Origin: Bacillota bacterium
GTDB lineage: Bacteria; Bacillota; Clostridia; Lachnospirales; Cellulosilyticaceae
Direction of reading: 5' to 3'
Length of the DNA: 11,394 nucleotides
Assembly: GCA_023457875.1 (NCBI GenBank)
Contig: JAEXBC010000341.1
Location: 1-11,394, forward strand
A program made the position numbers and the translations under genes. Within the stretch, counting starts at the first letter, position 1; each line of letters opens with the position of its first letter. Under the pieces are notes generated by a model, which was given only the letters and a program-made list of their open reading frames with translations, was not told the origin of the DNA and made no database searches. Below are positions 1 to 6,215 of the stretch, in pieces.

Positions 1-320
1 AATTAGCACATAAAGAAATCTACCAAACGTTCAAATCCAAGATTATTAATTTTAATCAGGAAAAAGTGAATCAGGAGTATCAAGAGTACATGGACGTACT
101 ATTAAAGCAAACCATTCGTTTTCTTCATGAAAGCAGTAGTATCTCTGATTTCGAGACGGGATTTGAAATTGCTGTGAGGCTAGAAAAAGATACCATTTTA
201 TTTCTGAGCGAGCTACGTTCTATCGTGGATGCAAGTTTTTATGAGGAAATTGACCATATTATTTCACAAGAACAGAGCCATTTAAAAGCGCTATATCAAT
301 TTGAAAAAAACATACAATAA
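1..320 (+). CDS. Ferritin/rubrerythrin-like diiron protein, 3' part
   Basis: The frame is open from the first complete codon at position 3 to TAA at 318-320, giving 105 residues, so the gene starts before the window. An internal GTG at 66 has no ribosome binding site and is not a likely start. The residues visible are two amphipathic helices of a ferritin-like four-helix bundle. The first carries the EKDT segment (E61 of the visible part). The last carries E-x-x-H (E90 and H93, in ISQEQSH), the pattern of the second half of a rubrerythrin-type diiron site. Members of this family use the diiron centre to reduce peroxide or handle iron in anaerobes. The N-terminal half and any rubredoxin domain cannot be seen, so the subfamily is unresolved. 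Its position before hcp and other iron-based stress genes fits a protective role. No U-rich terminator follows it. Confidence 0.7.
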   Translation, partial: LAHKEIYQTFKSKIINFNQEKVNQEYQEYMDVLLKQTIRFLHESSSISDFETGFEIAVRLEKDTILFLSELRSIVDASFYEEIDHIISQEQSHLKALYQFEKNIQ

Positions 321-336
321 TGTAGCTATAGCTACA
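321..336. promoter_or_regulatory. Perfect 16-bp palindrome, probable Crp/Fnr-type operator of hcp
   Basis: TGTAGCTATAGCTACA is identical to its reverse complement: arms TGTAGC and GCTACA around TATA. The centre is at 328.5. The best -10 box downstream, TATGAT (358-363), predicts a transcription start near 370, which puts the palindrome centre at -41.5. That is the standard position for class II activation by Crp/Fnr-family dimers, which also explains the lack of a good -35. HcpR, a Crp/Fnr-family protein, is known to control hcp in many anaerobes. That this site is an HcpR target is inference. A role as terminator of the upstream gene is unlikely because no T-run follows. Confidence 0.6.
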
Positions 337-357
337 GAACGTTTATTGTTACCATGC

Positions 358-363
358 TATGAT
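358..363 (+). promoter_or_regulatory. Candidate -10 element of the hcp promoter
   Basis: TATGAT matches the sigma-A consensus at 5 of 6 positions. The hexamer 17 bp upstream (335-340, CAGAAC) is a poor -35, as expected for an activator-dependent promoter. The predicted start near 370 gives a leader of about 55 nt before the hcp start codon. Confidence 0.45.
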
Positions 364-424
364 TTAATTAAAGTATGAAAAAGATGAAACAATGCTTTGA
401 TTAAATTTTATGGAGGAACAAGAG

Positions 425-2107
425 ATGAGTATGTTTTGCTATCAATGTCAAGAAGCTGCAAAAGGAAAAGGATGTAATATATCCGGAGTATGTGGTAAGA
501 CACCCGAAGTTGCCAATTTACAAGACTTGTTGATTTATACAGTAAAGGGAATATCAGAAATTGTAGTAAAAGGAAAGCTTGATGTAAAAGGGCTTGGTAA
601 AGTGAATGAAATGGTTCTTGATAGCTTGTTTAAAACAATTACTAATGCAAATTTTGATTCACAAGCGATTACAGAACAGATAAAAAGAAATATTATAGTA
701 CGTGATGCATTGGCATCTAAGGTTAGTGTGCAACTTTCAGATGCTGCAACATTCAAGATAGATTTTGCAGCAGATACGACTGGTTTGCTACAACTAGCAA
801 AGAAATTGTTTACAGGAAAAGGGAAAGCAACCTCATTATCTGAAAAAGCAGAAATGGTTGGTGTACTAACAACTGAAAACGAAGATATTCGTTCCCTCAG
901 AGAATTGATTACTTACGGTATAAAAGGTTATGCTGCGTATACCCATCACGCCCTTAATTTAGGGAAAGAAGATATTGATTTATATGCATTTGTTTACGAG
1001 GCAATGGCAGCAACGCTTGATGATAGTTTGACGGTAGATCAATTAGTAGCGCTTACTCTGAAAACAGGGGAGTATGGCGTTAAGGCAATGGCATTACTTG
1101 ATGCAGCTAATACTGAGAGATTTGGAAATCCGGAATTAACAACTGTAAACATAGGAACAAGAAATAATCCTGCAATATTGATTTCAGGCCATGATTTAAA
1201 TGACTTGGAACAGCTTTTGGAACAAACCCAAGGAACGGGTGTGGATGTATATACACATAGCGAAATGCTTCCAGCGAATTATTATCCAAAATTCAAGAAA
1301 TATGAAAATCTTGTTGGAAATTATGGGAATGCATGGTGGAAACAGAAAGAAGAATTTGCGACATTTAATGGACCGATTCTTTTTACAACAAACTGTATTG
1401 TACCTCCGAAAGATGGTTCTGAAAAAAGAATCTTTACAACGGGTTCGGCAGGATACCCAGGTTCAAAGCATATTGTAGCAGATGCCAACGGAAAGAAAGA
1501 TTTTAGTTCGATTATTGCACTTGCAAAAACGTTACCTGCTCCTACTCAGATTGAGTCAGGAACCATTGTTGGTGGATTTGCACATGCGCAGGTATTTGCC
1601 TTAGCAGATAAGGTAGTTGATGCAGTAAAAACAGGCGCAATCAAAAAATTCTTTGTTATGGCAGGCTGTGATGGCAGAATGAAGGATCGAGATTACTATA
1701 CAAATTTCGCCAAGCAGCTTCCTAACGATACTGTGATCCTTACTGCTGGATGTGCAAAATATAGATATAATAAGTTGCCTCTTGGCGATATTGGTGGGAT
1801 CCCTAGAGTTTTGGATGCAGGTCAATGTAATGATTCCTATTCTCTTGCAGTCATGGCACTAAAACTAAAAGAAATTTTTGAACTCAATGATATTAATGAG
1901 CTACCAATCGCATATAATATTGCTTGGTATGAACAAAAAGCAGTTATTGTATTACTTGCATTATTGTACTTAGGTGTAAAAAATATTCACCTTGGTCCTA
2001 CATTGCCAGCATTCTTGTCTCCAAATGTAGCAAAAGTACTCATTGATACATTTGGTATAGCAGGTATTGGAACTGTAGAAGATGACTTGAAATTATTTTT
2101 AGCATAA
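425..2107 (+). CDS. hcp: Hybrid cluster protein (hydroxylamine / NO reductase), class I
   Basis: Cytoplasmic iron-sulfur-oxo protein. The family reduces nitric oxide to N2O and hydroxylamine to ammonia, and protects anaerobes from nitrosative stress. I chose ATG 425 (560 aa) because GGAGG at 412-416 lies 8 nt upstream; the in-frame ATG at 410 overlaps that site. Residues C5, C8, C17 and C23 (C-x2-C-x8-C-x5-C) are the [4Fe-4S] ligands in the spacing of the class I proteins of strict anaerobes, unlike the wider spacing in E. coli. The hybrid 4Fe cluster ligands are all present: H256, E280, C324, C415, C443, C468 and E503. Their spacing matches the Desulfovibrio vulgaris protein almost exactly. 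The length is normal for the class and no large deletion is present. No hcr reductase gene adjoins it; the ferredoxin at 2768 is a possible electron donor (inference). It is followed by its own terminator, so it is probably monocistronic. Confidence 0.97.
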   Translation: MSMFCYQCQEAAKGKGCNISGVCGKTPEVANLQDLLIYTVKGISEIVVKGKLDVKGLGKVNEMVLDSLFKTITNANFDSQAITEQIKRNIIVRDALASKVSVQLSDAATFKIDFAADTTGLLQLAKKLFTGKGKATSLSEKAEMVGVLTTENEDIRSLRELITYGIKGYAAYTHHALNLGKEDIDLYAFVYEAMAATLDDSLTVDQLVALTLKTGEYGVKAMALLDAANTERFGNPELTTVNIGTRNNPAILISGHDLNDLEQLLEQTQGTGVDVYTHSEMLPANYYPKFKKYENLVGNYGNAWWKQKEEFATFNGPILFTTNCIVPPKDGSEKRIFTTGSAGYPGSKHIVADANGKKDFSSIIALAKTLPAPTQIESGTIVGGFAHAQVFALADKVVDAVKTGAIKKFFVMAGCDGRMKDRDYYTNFAKQLPNDTVILTAGCAKYRYNKLPLGDIGGIPRVLDAGQCNDSYSLAVMALKLKEIFELNDINELPIAYNIAWYEQKAVIVLLALLYLGVKNIHLGPTLPAFLSPNVAKVLIDTFGIAGIGTVEDDLKLFLA

Positions 2108-2118
2108 ATAAGAATCAG

Positions 2119-2161
2119 AAAAATCCCGAAAGTTACGTAAAAGTAGTTTTTGGGATTTTTT
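2119..2161 (+). terminator. Rho-independent terminator of hcp
   Basis: AAAAATCCC (2119-2127) pairs with GGGATTTTT (2152-2160), and the downstream arm merges into a run of six T (2156-2161). The long internal region contains a possible small inner pairing around GTTACGTAA. It starts 11 bp after the hcp stop codon. Confidence 0.8.
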
Positions 2162-2177
2162 ATTCAATCAAGTGCAA

Positions 2178-2192
2178 GTAAAGTATATTTAC
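2178..2192. promoter_or_regulatory. Short inverted repeat before the hemerythrin gene
   Basis: GTAAA (2178-2182) and TTTAC (2188-2192) are separated by 5 bp, and the interval includes TATATT (2184-2189), a possible -10 box. The only -35 at 17 bp spacing (2161-2166, TATTCA) is weak. It might be an operator over the promoter, but at this length in AT-rich DNA chance is a real alternative. Confidence 0.25.
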
Positions 2193-2221
2193 ATTAAATA
2201 GAGAAGGGAATGGTAACAAGG

Positions 2222-2626
2222 ATGAATTTAAACAATTATTTGGAACAGCATAAGACAGTGGAATCAGAAATTACTACTATTAAATCACTGATAAATACGA
2301 ATGATGTGCAACAGAATGCAGGAGATATCGCACTACACATAAGCACTCTTGCAGGAAAGATAAGAATTCATTTATTAATGGAAGATAAATATTTATATCC
2401 TAATTTGCAAAAAAGTGATGACGAACGAGTAAAAAGACTAGCGAAAGATTACCAAAAAGAAATGGGCAATCTTTCAGAAAAATTTATTGCTTATAAGGAT
2501 AAGTATAATACAAAACAAAAAATTGCGCAGAATCTGTCAACTATAGAGCAAGAAACAACAGATATCTTTCTAGTGATTGAAAAACGGATTCAAAGAGAAG
2601 AAAAAGAATTATATAAATTTATTTAA
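2222..2626 (+). CDS. Hemerythrin-like (HHE) diiron protein
   Basis: Small all-helical cytoplasmic protein, 134 aa from ATG 2222. H10 (EQHK), H39 and the H50-x3-E54 pair followed by YLYP match the first two metal-binding helices of HHE cation-binding domains. The third helix (around DYQKEM) lacks the usual histidine. The fourth ends in an REEKELY segment whose glutamates may complete the site. This resembles a divergent bacterial hemerythrin subfamily with conserved EM...Y and EExELY segments rather than an O2-carrying hemerythrin. Proteins of this kind bind oxygen or NO, or take part in repair of iron-sulfur clusters, as YtfE/RIC does. The start is uncertain: GAAGGGA at 2203-2209 is 12 nt before ATG 2222, and directly abuts ATG 2210, which would add four residues. 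It lies between hcp and a ferredoxin in a block of stress genes. Confidence 0.8.
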   Translation: MNLNNYLEQHKTVESEITTIKSLINTNDVQQNAGDIALHISTLAGKIRIHLLMEDKYLYPNLQKSDDERVKRLAKDYQKEMGNLSEKFIAYKDKYNTKQKIAQNLSTIEQETTDIFLVIEKRIQREEKELYKFI

Positions 2627-2694
2627 AACCAAATACAAAAAAAGCAATACAATATAAATTAATCCAAGGATTAGCAGAACAATTCTGGTTTTAA
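2623..2694. repeat. Nested inverted repeats between hemerythrin and ferredoxin genes
   Basis: Three perfect inverted repeats are nested here. The outer pair TTAAAACCA (2623-2631) and TGGTTTTAA (2686-2694) starts in the hemerythrin stop codon. Inside are TAATCC-AA-GGATTA (2660-2673) and CAGAA-CAA-TTCTG (2675-2687), the latter overlapping the outer right arm. No U-tract follows, so this is not a standard terminator. It could be a processed RNA structure or a pair of operators for the ferredoxin gene. The function is unknown. Confidence 0.4.
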
Positions 2695-2767
2695 CAATGT
2701 AATTGTACTTGTTTAAAAGTAATTACCCAATAACTTATGTATTTCATAAAATGAAGGAGTGAATGAG

Positions 2768-2956
2768 ATGAGAGCAGAAATTGATAGAGATGGTTGTATA
2801 TCTTGTGGACTTTGTGCATCTATATGTCCTGAAGTATTTCGTATGGGAGCTGATGGCCCAGCTGAAGTTTGTGTTGATCCTATACCAACAGAGGTAGAGG
2901 CATCTGCAATAGAAGCAGGAGACAGCTGTCCAGTATCAGTTATAACAGTTGAATAA
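2768..2956 (+). CDS. Single [4Fe-4S] cluster ferredoxin
   Basis: Small soluble electron carrier, 62 aa. ATG 2768 is chosen because AAGGAG (2754-2759) lies 8 nt upstream; the in-frame GTG at 2759 overlaps that site. C10, C13, C16 and C54 (in DSCP) are the cluster ligands of the monocluster type known from Thermotoga maritima and Desulfovibrio. The second half of the fold is kept but its second cluster is lost. C20 is also present, in the position that forms a disulfide with a Cys near residue 43 in some relatives; no Cys is found there, whereas an unusual C35 is. Its location between two hemerythrin-type genes and downstream of hcp suggests that it feeds electrons to NO- or O2-reducing iron proteins (inference). 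Confidence 0.93.
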   Translation: MRAEIDRDGCISCGLCASICPEVFRMGADGPAEVCVDPIPTEVEASAIEAGDSCPVSVITVE

Positions 2957-2957
2957 C

Positions 2958-3003
2958 ATAAGTATTGCCTCACCATGAAATTTATTGATGAGGCAATACT
3001 TAT
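2958..3003. promoter_or_regulatory. Perfect 15-bp hairpin between ferredoxin and DUF1858 genes
   Basis: ATAAGTATTGCCTCA (2958-2972) is the exact reverse complement of TGAGGCAATACTTAT (2989-3003), with a 16-nt loop. It begins one base after the ferredoxin stop codon. There is no T-run after the stem on either strand, so efficient intrinsic termination is unlikely. It may stabilise the upstream mRNA 3' end, act as a processing site or reduce read-through into the next genes. Confidence 0.6.
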
Positions 3004-3061
3004 ATGGAGAAATAATAACAGAATGATATTTATTGCTACTTGTTTTTGAAAGGAGACAATA

Positions 3062-3301
3062 ATGAATAAAAAAATTAACTTGAGTAATACTGTATATGAA
3101 CTTTGCAAAGAGCATCCTGAAATAGCGGATATTCTAAGTGATTTAGGATTTCATGATATCTTGAAACCAGGAATGCTTCACACAGCTGGTCGTTTTATGA
3201 CAATACCGAAAGGAGCTGTCATGAAAAAAATTAGTCTTGACAAAATCATAGAGACTTTGAAAGAACATGATTTTATAATAGTGGAGGAGCATTCTAAGTG
3301 A
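3062..3301 (+). CDS. DUF1858 domain protein
   Basis: 79-residue cytoplasmic protein. AAAGGAG at 3049-3055 is 6 nt before the ATG. Almost the whole length is one DUF1858 domain: NTVYELCKEHPEI (about 9-21), ILSDLGF (24-30), a central turn with a conserved-looking PGM, and ISLDKIIETLKEH (57-69). DUF1858 is related to the DUF542/ScdA-N domain found at the N-terminus of the YtfE/RIC iron-sulfur repair proteins, where it precedes a hemerythrin domain. Here the hemerythrin part is supplied by the next gene, whose GTG start overlaps this stop codon by 4 bp (GTGA), so the two are translationally coupled and the products probably work together. C15 is the only cysteine. The biochemical role is not established. 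Confidence 0.85.
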   Translation: MNKKINLSNTVYELCKEHPEIADILSDLGFHDILKPGMLHTAGRFMTIPKGAVMKKISLDKIIETLKEHDFIIVEEHSK

Positions 3302-4506
3302 GTGAGTATATAAATAACAGAGAATTTCGTAAAAATACGATAAAAGACATCATTAAGCAACTTCATGAGGGAAAAACTGTAGGTGAAGTGAAAATCCAAT
3401 TTGAAAAAGTATTTAAAGACGTATCAGCTACAGAGATATCAGAGGCAGAGGGGGCTCTTATTGCAGAAGGATTACCCGTTGAAGAAGTACAAAAATTATG
3501 TGATGTACATGCATCCATTTTTAAAGGTTCTATTGAAGAAATTCATCAACCCCAGGACCCTTCTTTTATATCTGGGCATCCAGTTAATATTCTTAAGCTG
3601 GAAAACAGAGAGATTGAAAAAATTATCAATAAAATTAGAACGCATATACCAGATGTAAACAGTCCTTTGGGAATTCAAAGTATTCGAGAGGGAATCGAGG
3701 AACTGGCAAAAGTTACTATTCATTATAAGAGAAAAGAAAATTTGCTATTCCCGTACATGGAGAAATATAGTATTACTGCGCCACCAAAAGTAATGTGGGG
3801 TGTTGACGATGAAATTCGAGTTTCTATAAAGGAAATAAAAGCAACTTTTACAGCGGAATTGATAGATACTGAAAAAGCAGTTTTAAAGCTTGAAGAAGTG
3901 CTTGAAAAAATTGAGGAAATGATATTCAAAGAAGAAAATATAATGATACCCATGCTAGTAGAAGTTATGACACAGGATGAGTGGAAACTGGTATCGGAAG
4001 AAAGTTCTGAGATTGGCTTTATCATTTCTGATATTCCCAAGTGGAAACCTGTTTTAAGTGATTCTGTGCCTGCAGAAAATAGCAGTAGACAAGAAGAAAC
4101 AGATCAAGGTCTTATTCAATTGCCATCAGGGATTTTTAAACTTGAAGAATTGATCTGTATGCTTAATACGCTTCCTATGGATATTACCTTTGTTAATAAA
4201 GATGATGAAGTGAAATACTTTTCAGAAGGTAAGGAACGTGCGTTCCCTAGAACCAGGGCGATTATTGGTCGAAATGTATCAAATTGCCATCCACCAGCAA
4301 GTGTTCATGTTGTTGAAAAATTAGTGGAAGACTTTAAAGCAGGCATTAAAGATCAAGAAGACTTTTGGATTAAGGCAGGAGATAAGTATATTTTAATCCG
4401 TTACTATGCCGTTAGAAATGAGAGTAAAGAATATTTAGGTGTATTAGAGGTAACGCAGGATATTAAACCAATTCAGGAGATTTCAGGTGAAAAAAGATTA
4501 TCATAA
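3298..4506 (+). CDS. DUF438-hemerythrin-PAS protein
   Basis: 402-residue multidomain cytoplasmic protein. The GTG start is supported by GGAGGAG (3283-3289) 8 nt upstream and by the GTGA overlap with the preceding gene. Residues about 10-80 are DUF438 (KDIIKQLHEGKTVGEVK...EISEAEGALIAEG, shown in part). Residues about 90-235 are a hemerythrin HHE domain with H94, H142 in HYKRKENLLFP, a WGVDDEIR helix (167-174), and EEN (212-214) before IMIP. Residues about 280-395 are a PAS domain with FPRT (316-319), CHPP (330-333), FWI and IRYYAVR. A Glu/Ser-rich linker (about 252-275) separates the last two. The CHPP motif could hold a cofactor such as heme, but this is not shown. The protein has no kinase or DNA-binding output. 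I infer a sensor or repair factor for O2/NO or redox state working with the DUF1858 protein. Confidence 0.88.
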   Translation: MSEYINNREFRKNTIKDIIKQLHEGKTVGEVKIQFEKVFKDVSATEISEAEGALIAEGLPVEEVQKLCDVHASIFKGSIEEIHQPQDPSFISGHPVNILKLENREIEKIINKIRTHIPDVNSPLGIQSIREGIEELAKVTIHYKRKENLLFPYMEKYSITAPPKVMWGVDDEIRVSIKEIKATFTAELIDTEKAVLKLEEVLEKIEEMIFKEENIMIPMLVEVMTQDEWKLVSEESSEIGFIISDIPKWKPVLSDSVPAENSSRQEETDQGLIQLPSGIFKLEELICMLNTLPMDITFVNKDDEVKYFSEGKERAFPRTRAIIGRNVSNCHPPASVHVVEKLVEDFKAGIKDQEDFWIKAGDKYILIRYYAVRNESKEYLGVLEVTQDIKPIQEISGEKRLS

Positions 4507-4516
4507 TATCATAAGC

Positions 4517-4535
4517 AGATTATTCACTAATCTTT
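4517..4535 (+). terminator. Weak hairpin after the DUF438 gene
   Basis: AGATTA (4517-4522) pairs with TAATCT (4528-4533) around a 5-nt loop, followed only by TT then CCC. The stem is short and AT-rich, so termination here would be inefficient at best. No better terminator is seen between this gene and the trpB promoter. Confidence 0.2.
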
Positions 4536-4548
4536 CCCATAAGACAGG

Positions 4549-4577
4549 TTGACAATTAATTATTTTCGGCATATCAT
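4549..4577 (+). promoter_or_regulatory. Sigma-A promoter of the T-box/trpB unit
   Basis: TTGACA (4549-4554, perfect -35), a 17-bp spacer and TATCAT (4572-4577, 5 of 6 matches to the -10). Predicted start near 4584, which places the whole T-box leader in the transcript. Confidence 0.85.
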
Positions 4578-4604
4578 AATAGTAATTAAATCTAAAGTAA
4601 TTTC

Positions 4605-4875
4605 TAAGAACAAAAAGAGTACTTATAGTAGAAGGTTTCAGCGAGTCGGCGTTGGTGAAAGGTCCGATACAGGAAGCTATAAGGAATGGATTTGGGAGAA
4701 GCATGGTGAAAGAGGAGTAGCCAGAGCCGTAGGTTCTACGTTATAGGAACAGGATATCGTATGGTTTATACCGTATCCGGATAAGATGATGACCTTTAAA
4801 AATGCGTTTTAAAGGCATAAATTGGGTGGCACCGCGAGCTATATCGTCCCATGTTAGGATGATATAGCTTTTTTG
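4605..4875 (+). promoter_or_regulatory. T-box riboswitch, tryptophan (UGG specifier)
   Basis: Leader RNA that measures uncharged tRNA(Trp) and controls trpB by antitermination. Stem I has the distal arm TCGG (4646-4649)/CCGA (4664-4667) capped by the conserved TTGGTGAAA loop (4652-4660). The specifier loop reads GAATGGATT then TGG (4693-4695) then GAG, so the codon is UGG. The T-box core GGGTGGCACCGCG is at 4824-4836. In the antiterminator GGG 4824-4826 pairs with CCC 4848-4850 and GCG 4834-4836 with CGT 4845-4847, leaving TGGCACC as the bulge. The bulge TGGC would pair with a tRNA ending in GCCA; bacterial tRNA(Trp) usually has G73, so bulge and specifier agree. The 5' boundary is approximate. 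This leader fills the gap of more than 300 bp before trpB; the 65-codon ORF across it is fortuitous. Confidence 0.95.
4837..4874 (+). terminator. T-box regulatory terminator
   Basis: AGCTATATCGTCC (4837-4849) pairs with GGATGATATAGCT (4857-4869), 13 bp with one G-U pair and a 7-nt loop, followed by six T (4869-4874). The 5' arm contains the CGT and CC bases needed by the antiterminator, so the two structures exclude each other. Confidence 0.92.
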
Positions 4876-4952
4876 TTTCCCAACAGTGTTCTCCAACTTG
4901 TTCATGAATCCTCTTGGTTTAAGAAAAACAATACTAATTGGAGGGATTGATT

Positions 4953-6128
4953 ATGTTAAAAGATGTATTTGGAAATTTTGGAGGAGCCTATGTACCAGAG
5001 GCACAACAAAGAGCTTTAAAAGAGCTAGAAGAAATGTTTTTAAAATGTCGTGATGACGAAGGCTTTAATGCGGAGTTAGATTACTATTTAAAGGATTATG
5101 TAGGACGTGAATCTCCTTTATATTATGCTGAGAATTTAACCAAGGCTTGTGGCGGCGCAAAGATTTATTTAAAAAGAGAAGACCTTAATCATACAGGTGC
5201 TCACAAGATTAATAATGTGCTTGGTCAAGTATTACTTGCAAAACGTATGGGAAAAAAAGAAGTGATTGCAGAAACAGGAGCAGGACAACATGGTGTTGCA
5301 ACAGCTACAGTAGCAGCATTAATGGGAATGAAATGTACTGTTTACATGGGCAAGGAAGATATGAAAAGGCAAGCACTTAATGTATTTAGAATGGAGATGT
5401 TAGGCGCTAAAGTAGTTCCAGCACTGTCCGGCACACAGACCTTAAAAGAGGCAGTAGATGAGGCGATTGAAGCATGGGTAAATGCTTCAGAAGATACTTT
5501 TTATGTTTTAGGTTCAGCAGTAGGACCTCACCCTTATCCAACGATTGTTAAGCATTTCCAAAAGGTGATTAGTGAAGAATCTAGAAGGCAGATTCTAGAA
5601 AAAGAAGGCAAAATGCCTAAGGCAGTTATTGCCTGCGTGGGTGGAGGAAGCAATGCCATTGGTTCCTTTGCGGCCTATTTAGAAGACTCAGAGGTTGAAT
5701 TAATCGGCGTTGAAGCAGCAGGAAAAGGTATAGATACCCCAATGCATGCAGCAACTATTACAAAAGGTGAGCCAACTATTTTACACGGAATGAAAACCTT
5801 ATGCGTTCTAGATGAAAATAAAGAAATAGCGCCTGTTTATTCTATTTCACCAGGATTAGATTATCCAGGAGTAGGACCAGAGCATGCTTATTTAAATGAA
5901 ATTGGAAGAGCAAAATATGAATCAATTACGGATGCAGAGGCTGTTGAAGCCCTTCTTACACTTTGCAAAACTGAAGGAATTCTTCCAGCAATTGAAAGCT
6001 CCCATGCCCTTGCTTATGCCATGAAATATGCAGCTACTTGTAAAAAAGAAGAAAGCATTATCGTCACTGTATCTGGACGTGGTGATAAAGACGTTGAAGC
6101 AGTTGCTCAGTATATGAGCGAAAATTAA
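4953..6128 (+). CDS. trpB: Tryptophan synthase beta chain
   Basis: PLP enzyme of the cytoplasm that joins indole and L-serine to give L-tryptophan, normally in an alpha2-beta2 complex with TrpA, which supplies indole. ATG 4953 (391 aa) is chosen because GGAGGG (4940-4945) lies 7 nt upstream; the in-frame TTG at 4938 does not fit. Visible catalytic features: K85 in [10 protein letters not shown] (Schiff-base lysine), E107 in AETGAGQHG, the phosphate-binding GGGSNAIG (230-237), D303 in [11 protein letters not shown] and SGRGDKD (374-380). Length and motifs are those of the ordinary TrpB1 type. It is controlled by a tryptophan T-box. No trpA or other trp gene is on either side: the next gene is an unrelated regulator on the same strand. 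It may therefore act with a TrpA encoded elsewhere, or salvage indole on its own (inference). Confidence 0.97.
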   Translation: MLKDVFGNFGGAYVPEAQQRALKELEEMFLKCRDDEGFNAELDYYLKDYVGRESPLYYAENLTKACGGAKIYLKREDLNHTGAHKINNVLGQVLLAKRMGKKEVIAETGAGQHGVATATVAALMGMKCTVYMGKEDMKRQALNVFRMEMLGAKVVPALSGTQTLKEAVDEAIEAWVNASEDTFYVLGSAVGPHPYPTIVKHFQKVISEESRRQILEKEGKMPKAVIACVGGGSNAIGSFAAYLEDSEVELIGVEAAGKGIDTPMHAATITKGEPTILHGMKTLCVLDENKEIAPVYSISPGLDYPGVGPEHAYLNEIGRAKYESITDAEAVEALLTLCKTEGILPAIESSHALAYAMKYAATCKKEESIIVTVSGRGDKDVEAVAQYMSEN

Positions 6129-6165
6129 ATCAAGGTGTTAATATACAAACTCTACGGAGCGTTTA

Positions 6166-6183
6166 TTGAATGATATCCTTCAA
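6166..6183. promoter_or_regulatory. Near-perfect palindrome, candidate operator of the HTH-SOR gene
   Basis: TTGAATGATATCCTTCAA is symmetric about GATATC (6172-6177), with 16 of 18 positions palindromic; only the t/c pair at 6171 and 6178 breaks the symmetry. It overlaps a weak candidate -35 (TTGAAT, 6166-6171) with TATTCT (6189-6194) 17 bp further on. It lies 32 bp before the start of an XRE-type regulator, so autoregulation is a reasonable inference. Binding is not shown. Confidence 0.4.
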
Positions 6184-6215
6184 GTGGTTATTCTTAATAT
6201 AGGAGGTGAGCCAAT

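Noticed and set aside
321..336. Palindrome read as a terminator of the ferritin-like gene
   Set aside because: The stem would be only 6 bp with a TATA loop, and no T-run follows. Its distance from the hcp -10 fits an operator better.
1200..1478. A 92-codon + strand ORF within hcp
   Set aside because: It is in another frame inside a gene whose metal ligands are conserved across this whole region.
2713..3108. A 131-codon minus-strand ORF opposite the ferredoxin
   Set aside because: It is antisense to a clear ferredoxin and spans the 15-bp hairpin. Its low-complexity protein resembles no family known to me and it has no ribosome binding site that I could find.
4549..4746. A 65-codon + strand ORF upstream of trpB
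   Set aside because: It starts inside the -35 element and runs through T-box stem I and the specifier loop, which explain the sequence fully. It has no ribosome binding site.
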